NCBI GenBank assembly: GCA_964444825.1
Contig: CAYUIS010000010.1
Coordinates: 1-59,412 of the forward strand
Source: CAYUIS01 sp964444825
GTDB taxonomy: Bacteria > Chloroflexota > Anaerolineae > B4-G1
Direction of reading: 5' to 3'
Length of the DNA: 59,412 nt
Shown here: positions 1 through 6,902 of the stretch, piece after piece
Numbering within the stretch: the stretch's first letter is position 1
How the letters are laid out: each line of letters opens with the position of its first letter
The notes under the pieces: generated by a model
Told to the model about the DNA's origin: nothing
The model's database searches: none
The model's input: only the letters and a program-made list of their open reading frames with translations
Made by a program: the position numbers and the translations under genes

Positions 1-1
1 C

Positions 2-448
2 CTCATTGCAGCCCTGTATCTTCTCGCCTTTGTCCTGGTTCTCGCGCCGTACTACAACTGGTTCTATAGGCAGGCGGTCAATCTTCTGCATACTGTATCA
101 TTCTGGCTATCCCTTTGTGTTATCGTCTTGGTAGTCATTCCACTCTGCCTTTTCGAACGCCGCTTCAAAAGGGCTCTTCTGGCTATCACGGTGGGTTCAC
201 TGATTGTCTTTGCAGGTTGGCGAGTCCAGAGCTGGCGTTATCACATAACAGAGGGGTACATCAAGAGCCACTACTGCGGAGTAGACGAGCCAGCAGCAGA
301 TGACCCAATCCTTGGGGGAATCACAGAAATACGGATAGATAGAACAGCGAGAACCGGTGCTTTCCAGAATGACTCTCATTGCCTGCTTCCGGCCTGCGTA
401 GAGGAGTTCTACTACTGCGACGACGCTACAATAATGATTAGCCCGTAG
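2..448 (+). CDS. Partial membrane protein, N terminus outside window
   Basis: The reading frame is already open at base 2 and runs to a stop at 446-448, so the true start lies upstream of the window. The visible 148 residues hold three hydrophobic stretches (about residues 1-17, 30-50 and 57-75). A polar, Cys-containing tail follows, with several Asp/Cys pairs and the ending DDATIMISP. No known family is recognised. It is probably an integral membrane protein with a short soluble domain. The only neighbour seen downstream is an HEPN-like gene after an 83-bp gap. Confidence 0.55.
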   Translation, partial: LIAALYLLAFVLVLAPYYNWFYRQAVNLLHTVSFWLSLCVIVLVVIPLCLFERRFKRALLAITVGSLIVFAGWRVQSWRYHITEGYIKSHYCGVDEPAADDPILGGITEIRIDRTARTGAFQNDSHCLLPACVEEFYYCDDATIMISP

Positions 449-531
449 TAGTTTGCCTGTCATCCAGAACTTGACCCGCTTGGCGGGCGCTGCTACCCGT
501 TATGCCGTACGAACGAATGCGGGGGTGCATT

Positions 532-1155
532 ATGGAGAATCAGATGGAGGAATCACCAGTCGTGAGGGTTGATTTCCCGGAGGCTGAACGGCTTGCCGAC
601 CTCGCTTCCATCTTCCAGGATCTCGAATTCGCCCTCCAAGCTTGCGAAAGACTTCTAGATGTCATAGACACAGAACATCCAGACTCGGTATTGATGCAGA
701 GCCTCTGGACCGCCGCAGTGATCAGCTATGTGAGGTGTTTTGCAACGGGCAAACGCTTCGGGCTTTCCGAAGAGACTCTCTCAAATCTCAATGGTGAGCC
801 CATTGAAGTCCATCGATTCTACAAGAACCTGCGGGATAAGCATATTGCTCACTCTGTGAGCCCTTTCGATGAGTTTGCGGTGGGTTTGGTCTTGCCTCCG
901 CAAGGATCAGAAAAGAACGAGGTTCAAGGGGTTGCCACTTTGTTCAGGAGACACATTGCCGCGACCCGGCAAGGCATTGAGCAGTTCACTATACTTGCTT
1001 CGGCTCTACGAGAAGAGGTAGGACGCTTAGCGAAGGAGGCCAAGCTTGAGGTCTTGGAAGCAGGGAGGCAAATCTCGTTGGGTGAGTTATATGCGAAACC
1101 ACGCCTACGAGTTTCAGCGCCAGGTCCAGAGGAAGCAGGGCTTGCTCGTGATTGA
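532..1155 (+). CDS. HEPN-like hypothetical protein with RX5H motif
   Basis: This is a soluble, mostly helical protein of about 207 residues. The segment RDKHIAH, just past the middle, fits the R-X4-6-H signature of HEPN ribonucleases, and a helix with LQACERLLDVID precedes it. An in-frame ATG exists at 502, but ATG 532 is preceded by GGGGGTG at 521-527, so the later start is preferred. HEPN proteins often act as RNA-cleaving toxins or defence effectors. That role is inference here, because no antitoxin partner is visible. The gene is flanked by spacer DNA and lies in an accessory-looking stretch. Confidence 0.6.
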   Translation: MENQMEESPVVRVDFPEAERLADLASIFQDLEFALQACERLLDVIDTEHPDSVLMQSLWTAAVISYVRCFATGKRFGLSEETLSNLNGEPIEVHRFYKNLRDKHIAHSVSPFDEFAVGLVLPPQGSEKNEVQGVATLFRRHIAATRQGIEQFTILASALREEVGRLAKEAKLEVLEAGRQISLGELYAKPRLRVSAPGPEEAGLARD

Positions 1156-1409
1156 GTTGTACCGCCCAACTGACGCTGCACCCGACCTCGCTGTTGCGTA
1201 CAAAATCGGCGGCTCCGTGGTCCGCCACAGAGCTCTCAGGCCAGGTTTCTCACGCTACGTCCACGGGGCGGCTAACTGCGGATGGGTCAGAACGCCGCCT
1301 AAACCGCTGGCGCTCCACTTAGCGCTTAGGCTGGACTACCCTTATCCGCCGCTCCGTTAACCAGCCCTTCACGCAGTATCCAAAGACCTGCGTATCAAGG
1401 AGACATCAA
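1156..1409 (+). other. Spacer with integron-cassette-like features (weak)
   Basis: No convincing gene lies here. Nine bases after the upstream stop there is GCCCAAC (1164-1170), an exact fit to the attC R'' consensus RYYYAAC. GTTAACC lies near 1357, about 50 bases before the next start, and is only a near match to GTTRRRY. Several short palindromes are present, for example GGCGG/CCGCC around 1213-1231. The gene-spacer-gene rhythm resembles gene cassettes, but I could not pair the two outer arms convincingly. An in-frame ORF of about 100 codons through this stretch looks non-coding. Confidence 0.25.
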
Positions 1410-1928
1410 GTGAGCAAAGAAAACAAACAGGAAATCGAAGCCCGCCAACAATTAGAAACGCAATTGGAACCTGGCGAAGAGTTGCTGGCTTATAGCGGTG
1501 GAGTTATCGTCGGGGTATGGAGCACCAAACCTATCTACTTGGGCTTGACAGCGGAGCGACTCATCCTATTACCGTTGAAACGCGGCAAGCCTTCCGGTCA
1601 AGTCTTGAGTATCTGGCGAGAAAACATCAGCTCAATGAGGTGGTCTGGTATTTGGGATAGGCTGAAAATCAAACTGCCAAAGGGTGAATTCGATATCGCT
1701 TGCGGCAAGAGGTATTGGAAAAAGCGTGTCAAAGGCTTGGTTGAAGCTCATACCGAGGTCTCCATACCTCAGTACAACGACACAATAACGAACGAACGAC
1801 GCTTGGAACAAGTAAAGGTTTTTCGAGAACTTGGTCTTGTTGCTTCGGCTCAAGCAGTGAGCGAAGGCTTGCCACTTCCACCTGAGATGGAGCCAGAGGA
1901 TCCTTCTAACGAGTTCTCTCCCCCCTAG
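1410..1928 (+). CDS. Hypothetical protein, PH-like domain candidate
   Basis: The product is 172 residues and starts at GTG 1410, with AAGGAG at 1397-1402 seven bases upstream. It has no signal peptide or membrane segment. The N-terminal 110 residues alternate short beta-like segments (EELLAYSGGVIVGVW, YLGLTAERLILLPL, LKIKLPKGEFDIAC). This pattern resembles bacterial PH-like domains, which begin with a 'GE..l' turn and a 't..RlilL' strand. The C-terminal 50 residues are a helix and an acidic Pro-rich tail. The function is unknown. A strong hairpin ends the transcript. Confidence 0.6.
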   Translation: MSKENKQEIEARQQLETQLEPGEELLAYSGGVIVGVWSTKPIYLGLTAERLILLPLKRGKPSGQVLSIWRENISSMRWSGIWDRLKIKLPKGEFDIACGKRYWKKRVKGLVEAHTEVSIPQYNDTITNERRLEQVKVFRELGLVASAQAVSEGLPLPPEMEPEDPSNEFSPP

Positions 1929-1959
1929 TAAACCTCCCTCCCCTTCCCCCAAACCGAAC

Positions 1960-1985
1960 AAGGCCCTTGCGGGTGCAAGGGCCTT
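1960..1985. terminator. Bidirectional hairpin between convergent genes
   Basis: A perfect 11-bp stem (AAGGCCCTTGC / GCAAGGGCCTT) encloses a 4-base loop GGGT. It sits between the + gene ending at 1928 and the - gene ending at 2031. There is no U tract on the + side, so it may act as a shared stabiliser as much as a terminator. Confidence 0.65.
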
Positions 1986-2030
1986 ACTTGCTGCATGTTG
2001 TCTACGAGCGCGGCGATCTAGAGACCTGCG

Positions 2031-3002
2031 CTACTTTATCAGATCAAAGTCGGTAAAGTCGGCGTGGTGGAATATGATCGATTCCGGTCGGCGCTTGAAC
2101 TTTTCCCCCTCCCAGGAGTGGGTGGCGATGACGTGCAGGGCGCTCTCGGGGATGCCGTGCTTGTAGGACAGGGCCACGCCTGTGAAGGGGTGCCGCAGAT
2201 AGTGGTACATATCGGCAAAGACCGTCTTGCCATCCGCCTCGCGGCGATACTCGATCAGCTTGCCCACGTCGGCCAGCAGCGCACCCACCACCAGCGCGTC
2301 GTGATCGATCGCCACCCGGTCGTCGTAGGCATCCAACAGGACCTGCTCCATCGCGATGCACATACGGCACACCGTGCGCACGTGCTCGATGAAGGTGACC
2401 TCCACGTCCTCGGCCAGCAGGGTGAAGGGGATCTCGGCCAGCCCCTGGACCGTCCACCCGCCGAGGGCCATCCCTTCCTCCCATACCGCCAACGCCTTGG
2501 CCCGCAACTCGGAGTCGCGGATCTCGTCGAACTCGGGGATTAACGCTAACAGGTCTTGCATTGATCTACCTCCTCGAAAGATAATGATCGTCTCATCGCG
2601 CACCAACACCCTATCACCGGTGCGGAAACGCGCGATATCCACTTGGTCCACCATCGGAATCTCGGCAATGATCGCCCCCACCGCCACGACCGGATCGGCC
2701 TCGGCGTTGACGATGGCAGCCGGGGCCAGGCCGTTGCGGGCCAGCCGGTACAGCGTATAGGAGCCGACGGTGCTTCCTTTTCCGGTCGGAAAGACGAGCA
2801 CGCGACCAGCCACGCACTCGCCCTCGAGCGGATGGCCACCCTCGACCACGACGCCCGTATCCGGATCGACCCCACCCAGGAAACCGACAGGCTCGGGCGA
2901 GACCAGGGCCTCGCCCTCGGCCTGACCGGCCTTGACGACCCTGGCCAGAACGCGGCTTCCAGAAGCAGGATCAGGAATCACCGACCGCTCGCATTTTGGC
3001 AT
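2031..3002 (-). CDS. Aconitase-X small subunit (DUF126) fused to degenerate HD domain
   Basis: Residues ~19-140 match the DUF126 swivel domain, the small subunit of aconitase X / phosphomevalonate dehydratase. They carry GKGSTVGSY at 74-82, where the conserved Ser lies. Residues 148-323 form an HD-superfamily domain. It has H207, but ALLADVGKLIEY replaces the usual LLHDIGK, so the HD dyad is Ala244-Asp245. H271, H295 and HHAD (312-315) remain. The two parts are in one frame with no stop between them, yet an ideal AGGAGG and an ATG occur at the junction. No large aconitase-X subunit is visible nearby. The first ~18 residues may not be translated. Substrate and activity are not known. Confidence 0.75.
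   Translation of the reverse strand: MPKCERSVIPDPASGSRVLARVVKAGQAEGEALVSPEPVGFLGGVDPDTGVVVEGGHPLEGECVAGRVLVFPTGKGSTVGSYTLYRLARNGLAPAAIVNAEADPVVAVGAIIAEIPMVDQVDIARFRTGDRVLVRDETIIIFRGGRSMQDLLALIPEFDEIRDSELRAKALAVWEEGMALGGWTVQGLAEIPFTLLAEDVEVTFIEHVRTVCRMCIAMEQVLLDAYDDRVAIDHDALVVGALLADVGKLIEYRREADGKTVFADMYHYLRHPFTGVALSYKHGIPESALHVIATHSWEGEKFKRRPESIIFHHADFTDFDLIK
2559..2574 (-). promoter_or_regulatory. Internal ribosome-binding site and ATG inside the fusion gene
   Basis: On the minus strand AGGAGG (2574-2569) precedes an in-frame ATG (2561-2559) by 7 bases. Translation from here would give a separate 176-residue HD protein starting MQDLLALIPEF. The gene could therefore make both the fusion and the HD part alone, or it could be two genes joined by loss of a stop codon. 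Confidence 0.6.
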
Positions 3003-3170
3003 ACTGGGCGCGGGCTGACCGCCAGCCTCCGGCTGCTAGACCATATGGGCATAATACCAATCCGGTTTCTGTGCTCGCCAGGGACACCTGCACTTGTGGC
3101 GCAGGTACAAGTGTCGTCAGATCCCGGCCTTGCGCGGCGAAAACGACGTTTCAGACGGGGATCTGACAGC

Positions 3171-3240
3171 CTGTCCTGAGTCTGTCGAAGGAATCCCCTT
3201 CGAGCGAGCGAGATTCTTCGCGCTGCTCAGAATGACGGTC
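3171..3240. repeat. Interspersed-repeat-like fragment
   Basis: This intergenic stretch holds CTGTCCTGAGTCTGTCGAAG (3171-3190) and GATTCTTCGCGCTGCTCAG (3212-3230). Both resemble the CTTCGACAGGCTCAGGACAG and TTCTGAGCAGCGCGAAGAAT words common in dispersed non-coding repeats of Chloroflexota and other bacteria. Only one copy is in the window, so the repeat status rests on recalled similarity. The rest of 3003-3252 shows no gene. Confidence 0.4.
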
Positions 3241-3252
3241 CTTGATGTGGAC

Positions 3253-5187
3253 CTAGCGGTCAACGTCAAACGCCTCGATATTCCACAACTCCAGATACTC
3301 GCCGGGATCGAGCATCACCCCACTCACTTCTGGACGCACGGCGACCAGTTTGGGCACCGAGATGAGGGGCAGCACCGGCAGATCGTGGGTAAAGATACGC
3401 TGTGCCTCGTGATGAAAGCGAGTGAACGTCTCCGTCCCGGGCAGCGCCTCCAGCGCCGTCAGACACGCGGCGTCATAGTCCTCGCTGGCATAACCAGGGT
3501 TGTTGCTGGCGGCCCACCAGTTCTCGGGCCCCGGAATCTCGGTCGAGAGGTACAGGCCACACGGCGCATCAAGACCGTTCATCCAGGAAAAGAGCGCCAG
3601 CTCGAATTGGCGTCCAAACACCAAACCGTCAGGGCCGTCGGAAAAGAAGTCCCCGGCGGAGAGATATTCCACCGCCAACCCGATACCGCAGGCCGCAAGG
3701 TTCTCCGAAAGGACGTGCGCCACGCGCTCGCGGGGTGGGTAGTCACCGGTCGTGAGGAGTGTGACGGAAAACGGAACAAAATCGGCGATGCCGCTCACGC
3801 CATGAGCCTCTCGAATGCCATCCCCGTTCTGGTCTGTCCAGCCCACCTCTTCCAACAAAGATATGCCAGCCAGCGGATCGTAATCCCACCGGTACAGGCG
3901 AGCATCCGCATACAGTGGATGGTCTGGAGGAACGTAGCTGTGGACGACGTCGGCCCCTTCAAGCTTGAACGCCTCCTGCGCCACCCGCTCCCGATCGACA
4001 CACATGGCGACCGCCTGGCGCACCCTGACGTCACCAAAGAAATCGGGACGAGTCACCCACCCGGCCCGTCCAATACCAAAGTCCAGATGCTCCCATTCGC
4101 TGCTGGAGGACGAGACGAGCCGCGCCCCCCCTCTCTCAACGGCCGCCAGCAACGGTGTGAGATCGCTGCCCTCGATCAAGTCCTGAGCAATGATGTCGCA
4201 CTCGCCAGCCTCGAGCAGATTGACCGCCTGCCCGAGGTCGGGCACAAAGCGGAACATGACCCGGTCCAGATGGGGCAATCCCTCGGAGGCCCGGAAGTAT
4301 TTGGCGTTGCGGATCAGCTTGATGTGCTCACCTTCGATCCACTCCTCAACGACAAAAGGACCCCAACCGAGCGGCTTTTGGTGCGCGACCTCCGCACTGA
4401 GCAATCGTTCCGCATCAGACCCACCCCACACGTGCCTGGGTAACGGGGAGTAAAAGCTCTGAGGGTACAGTAGATTTCGGTAGCCAGGAATCCCCGCCCA
4501 TACCACTGTCCGCTCGTCTATGGGGTTATAGCTAAGGGTGCGCTCCACCAGCGCTTGCAGGGCGGGATGATCAAACTCGCGGGCCAATTCGAAAGAGTAT
4601 CGAGAATCGTGGGCGGTTAGCGGTTGACCATCTGCCCACGTAATATCAGGTCGCAGCGTAAAAGTCACCACCACCTGTGTCATCGTGACCACCCCACCCT
4701 CGAACGTAACATCCCGACCATCTGCGTTCCGGACGCTCACATCGGGAAGCAACTCGACCGGGAGATCGTCCACGCCCATCACCGTGTCGCCCTCTTTGAC
4801 CCGGACGGTTCGCAGAGAGACATCACCATCGGCCAGGCTGGGGAGTTTCTCCAGAATCACGGGCCGAAACTCGTACCCGTAACTGTCGATGGGCCCATCA
4901 TAGATCGCCTCCAACACATTAAGGGCCGCGCGAGAGGGGCTGCCATAGATAAAGAGCGTATTCGGCTCAGAAGCCTGGCAAACCGTGAGCTCTTTGGGCG
5001 GCACTGGCGTGGGCGTGCTGGTAGGCAGCGGTATAGGCGTGGGGGCCAACGTAGGTGGACCGATGGTAGGGACAAGCGTGGGAAGCGGAACAGGAGTCTG
5101 AGCCTGGCAAGCAGCGAAAAGACTAACAATCAGAAGTGGGAACACTACACAGACAACGATAGAAAGACGATTCATCCTCACTCTCAC
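3253..5187 (-). CDS. ABC transporter substrate-binding lipoprotein, family 5 (peptide type)
   Basis: This is the extracytoplasmic binding protein of a DppA/OppA-type ABC importer. It has a signal peptide with lipobox LFAAC (Cys27) and then a Pro/Thr linker (residues ~30-65). The SBP_bac_5 fold follows, with hallmarks such as ITWADGQPLTAHD, an RNAKYF-type segment and VRQAVAMCVDRE. At 644 residues it is slightly long because of the linker. The annotated start is GTG; ATG at residue 5 (MNRLSIVV) is an equally good start. It lies 9 bases after a phosphoesterase gene, so it is the last gene of a mazG-like/phosphoesterase operon. No permease or ATPase genes are adjacent. Confidence 0.88.
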   Translation of the reverse strand: MRVRMNRLSIVVCVVFPLLIVSLFAACQAQTPVPLPTLVPTIGPPTLAPTPIPLPTSTPTPVPPKELTVCQASEPNTLFIYGSPSRAALNVLEAIYDGPIDSYGYEFRPVILEKLPSLADGDVSLRTVRVKEGDTVMGVDDLPVELLPDVSVRNADGRDVTFEGGVVTMTQVVVTFTLRPDITWADGQPLTAHDSRYSFELAREFDHPALQALVERTLSYNPIDERTVVWAGIPGYRNLLYPQSFYSPLPRHVWGGSDAERLLSAEVAHQKPLGWGPFVVEEWIEGEHIKLIRNAKYFRASEGLPHLDRVMFRFVPDLGQAVNLLEAGECDIIAQDLIEGSDLTPLLAAVERGGARLVSSSSSEWEHLDFGIGRAGWVTRPDFFGDVRVRQAVAMCVDRERVAQEAFKLEGADVVHSYVPPDHPLYADARLYRWDYDPLAGISLLEEVGWTDQNGDGIREAHGVSGIADFVPFSVTLLTTGDYPPRERVAHVLSENLAACGIGLAVEYLSAGDFFSDGPDGLVFGRQFELALFSWMNGLDAPCGLYLSTEIPGPENWWAASNNPGYASEDYDAACLTALEALPGTETFTRFHHEAQRIFTHDLPVLPLISVPKLVAVRPEVSGVMLDPGEYLELWNIEAFDVDR

Positions 5188-5196
5188 TATATCCGA

Positions 5197-5823
5197 TCAA
5201 GTATCGAACTCGATCACGCGGTATGGATAGACGTTGATGACTTCGGTTCCGAGATAACGGGTGTGACAAGACTCGAGGGCATAGACGTGCTTGTGTCCGT
5301 GAAGCAGGTAGCGAGGCCGGAACCGGGCCATCATTTCCAGGAAAGCCTTAAAACCCCGGTGGGGCCAGTCCTTTGCGTCGTGGATACCGAACGGCGGTGC
5401 ATGGGCGACAAAGATGTCCAAAAAACGGCCCGTGAATACACGGTTCAACAGCAGCTCTGGCATCATTCCCCAGACTCTGAGGGACATCTCTCGCTCCGTG
5501 TACTGGTATGGCGCTCCTGGCTTGTAACGGATCGAGCCCTCCAATCCGCCAAGCAGCAGTCCCTTGGAGCGTACGGTACGGCCATCCAGATTAATCCATC
5601 CACACGGCTCGGTCAGCGTACGCCCGTCAGATAGGTATTCAGGTCCATCGTGATTGCCGTGCACATAGAAACAGGGGACATTCAGCATCGAGACGATGTA
5701 CTCCAGGTAGGAGTAGGACAAATCGCCGCACGAAACCACCATGTCCACATCGCCAAATCGCTCGCGGATCTGCGGGCCATAGATAAGATCGACCACCCGG
5801 TCACTGACTGCGAGAATCTTCAC
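5197..5823 (-). CDS. Calcineurin-like metallophosphoesterase
   Basis: This is a 208-residue cytosolic metallophosphoesterase. Visible metal-binding blocks are CGDLS (~31-35), GNHD (~56-59), VAHAPP (~139-144) and the C-terminal HGHKH. The first motif is atypical: SDRVVD replaces the usual D-X-H, so one metal-ligand His is absent while the Asp is kept. The upstream MazG-like gene ends 7 bases before its start and the binding lipoprotein follows after 9 bases. The three are probably co-transcribed. The substrate cannot be read from sequence; nucleotides or phosphodiesters are possible. Confidence 0.85.
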   Translation of the reverse strand: MKILAVSDRVVDLIYGPQIRERFGDVDMVVSCGDLSYSYLEYIVSMLNVPCFYVHGNHDGPEYLSDGRTLTEPCGWINLDGRTVRSKGLLLGGLEGSIRYKPGAPYQYTEREMSLRVWGMMPELLLNRVFTGRFLDIFVAHAPPFGIHDAKDWPHRGFKAFLEMMARFRPRYLLHGHKHVYALESCHTRYLGTEVINVYPYRVIEFDT

Positions 5824-5830
5824 ACCCGAG

Positions 5831-6145
5831 TCACTCTCCTGACCAATCCCGTTTGTAGTTGATCGCCAGTTTGTCCAGGACGGCCTGTTCCAGGTCTATG
5901 CCGGTGAGGTAGGCCAGTTGGAGCAAGTAGAGCGCCACATCGGCCAGCTCCCCCGCCAACGAACTGGTGTCACCCTCCTCAACCCACTGAAAGTGCTCTA
6001 GGACCTCAGACGCCTCCAAGACAAGCGAGATAGCGATATTCCGTGGCGTCTGCGGGGACGGCGAGTCCTCCCCGTACCAACCCATCGCTTCCACGAAACG
6101 ATTCATCTCATCCGTAAGTTCCTGGATATCCATCACCATTCTCAC
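5831..6145 (-). CDS. MazG-like nucleotide pyrophosphohydrolase
   Basis: This is a small all-alpha NTP pyrophosphatase of the MazG / RS21-C6 (dCTP pyrophosphatase) type, 104 residues. Metal-binding motifs are E44xxE47 in LVLEASEVLEHFQW and E66xxD69 in GELADVALYLLQLAY. The family hydrolyses (d)NTPs to monophosphates, often as house-cleaning. The start is uncertain: ATG 6145 lies only 2 bases after an intrinsic terminator T-run, and an in-frame ATG at 6133 is an alternative. It is the first gene of a three-gene operon. Confidence 0.85.
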   Translation of the reverse strand: MRMVMDIQELTDEMNRFVEAMGWYGEDSPSPQTPRNIAISLVLEASEVLEHFQWVEEGDTSSLAGELADVALYLLQLAYLTGIDLEQAVLDKLAINYKRDWSGE

Positions 6146-6147
6146 AC

Positions 6148-6181
6148 AAAAAACCAGCCCCCAAATAGTCTGGAGGGCTGG
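6148..6181 (-). terminator. Rho-independent terminator just before mazG-like start
   Basis: On the minus strand, CCAGCCC and GGGCTGG form a 7-bp stem (6181-6175 with 6160-6154) around a 14-base loop. Six T's (6153-6148) follow directly. It ends 3 bases before the ATG of the MazG-like gene, which suggests either attenuation or the end of a separate small RNA. Confidence 0.8.
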
Positions 6182-6308
6182 CTGACCTACTCTGGAGGAA
6201 GAGTTTACACACGCCTACCCAGACCTGCGGTCTGGCTGCGCACAAGGGGGCGGATTGACAAAGACCATTGTGAACATAACACACTCTTTGAAGCCTCGTC
6301 TCCCAACT
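6148..6308 (-). ncRNA. Candidate ~160-nt structured RNA (6S-like or leader attenuator)
   Basis: A near-perfect promoter (6316-6344) drives a transcript starting near 6308 and ending at an intrinsic terminator (6148-6181). No ORF with a ribosome-binding site lies between them. Hand folding gives nested long-range helices: AGTTGGGAG with CTCCAGACT (one mismatch), GAGG with CCTC, and AGAGT with ACTCT. Inside are the local hairpin CCAGACC-gca-GGTCTGG and a CACAA/TTGTG helix. The outer closing stem shares bases with the terminator hairpin, so the two folds compete. It may be a free-standing RNA (length and shape recall 6S RNA) or a regulatory leader of the mazG-like operon. It lacks the SRP-core and tmRNA signatures. 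Confidence 0.5.
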
Positions 6309-6315
6309 GAGCGGC

Positions 6316-6344
6316 AGTATACAACGAAAAAAGAGAGATGTCAA
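6316..6344 (-). promoter_or_regulatory. Consensus sigma70 promoter for the structured RNA
   Basis: TTGACA (6344-6339), 17-bp spacer, TATACT (6321-6316). This is the closest match to the bacterial consensus on the minus strand of this region. It points away from the EAD7 gene. Confidence 0.8.
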
Positions 6345-6351
6345 CGTCCTA

Positions 6352-6380
6352 TTTACGCCTGGGAGGTTCTGTGGTAAAAT
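6352..6380 (+). promoter_or_regulatory. Promoter for the EAD7 gene
   Basis: TTTACG (6352-6357), 17-bp spacer, TAAAAT (6375-6380). The expected transcript start is about 33 bases before ATG 6421. It is divergent from the strong minus-strand promoter at 6316-6344. Confidence 0.55.
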
Positions 6381-6420
6381 CAACCAGGGGTAGTCTACCC
6401 GCGGATGAGGGATAGAGCCG

Positions 6421-6867
6421 ATGAACCGAAGCCAGTTGCGGCGGATACTTGTCGATCACTTTGATGCCGATGAACTAAAGACGCTGTGCTTCGAGTTGCA
6501 GATAGAATACGACGATCTACTCGGTACAAGCAGAGCGGGAAAAGCCAGAGAACTGATCACGTATCTCGAACGCCGTGACCGTCTACCCGAGGTAGTCAAG
6601 ATCGGCAAAGCAATGCGGCCCAACGCCCCGTGGGAATCTCTCTCCACAGAGGAGAGCCCTATCCTCGACCCAGACCGACGCGAGCGGATCGAATCTCTGC
6701 GCCACCAGCTCTCCGAGGCCGTGGCGAACCTCCGCTTGATCGAGGAGCGCAAAACCCAATACGTGATGGATGTAGATGTCCCCCTCCAACTGGTGAAGCA
6801 AGAGCGAACGTACCGACAAGAGATCGCTGACCTGCAGAAGCAACTGGCGGAATTAGGCGTCGAGTAG
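6421..6867 (+). CDS. EAD7-type effector-associated domain protein with coiled coil
   Basis: Residues ~5-68 (LRRILVDHFDADELKTLCFE onward to AMRPNAPW) have the pattern of effector-associated domain EAD7. This is a Death-like helical adaptor found in conflict and signalling proteins of Chloroflexota and Cyanobacteria. It has the LxTLCF-like core, the 'GTSRAGKARELITYLERR' segment and the closing RPNAPW. Residues ~87-146 form a charged coiled coil (ERIESLRHQLSEAV ... ADLQKQLAEL). No catalytic domain is attached. EAD proteins usually recruit a partner carrying the same EAD, and no such partner is in the window. GAGGG lies about 10 bases before ATG 6421. Confidence 0.7.
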   Translation: MNRSQLRRILVDHFDADELKTLCFELQIEYDDLLGTSRAGKARELITYLERRDRLPEVVKIGKAMRPNAPWESLSTEESPILDPDRRERIESLRHQLSEAVANLRLIEERKTQYVMDVDVPLQLVKQERTYRQEIADLQKQLAELGVE

Positions 6868-6877
6868 AGTACAACAC

Positions 6878-6902
6878 AGGCCGGCCTGGATGAGGCCAGC
6901 CT
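6878..6902 (+). terminator. Possible weak terminator after the EAD7 gene
   Basis: AGGCCGGCC and GGCCAGCCT form a 9-position stem with one mismatch and a 7-base loop, 11 bases after the stop. There is no T tract, so termination is uncertain. Confidence 0.35.

Noticed and set aside
1046..1360. 104-codon plus-strand ORF
   Set aside because: It overlaps the HEPN-like gene in another frame and then crosses palindromic spacer DNA; it lacks a natural protein pattern.
3094..4443. Long plus-strand ORF (449 codons)
   Set aside because: It is antisense to the SBP lipoprotein and spans the repeat fragment; its composition is unlike a natural protein. The minus-strand reading has clear family motifs.
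4624..5634. Plus-strand ORF of 336 codons
   Set aside because: Antisense to the lipoprotein and phosphoesterase genes, with no recognisable features.
6255..6283. TTGACA on the plus strand considered as a promoter
   Set aside because: No acceptable -10 occurs at 16-18 bp, and the minus-strand elements explain the region better.
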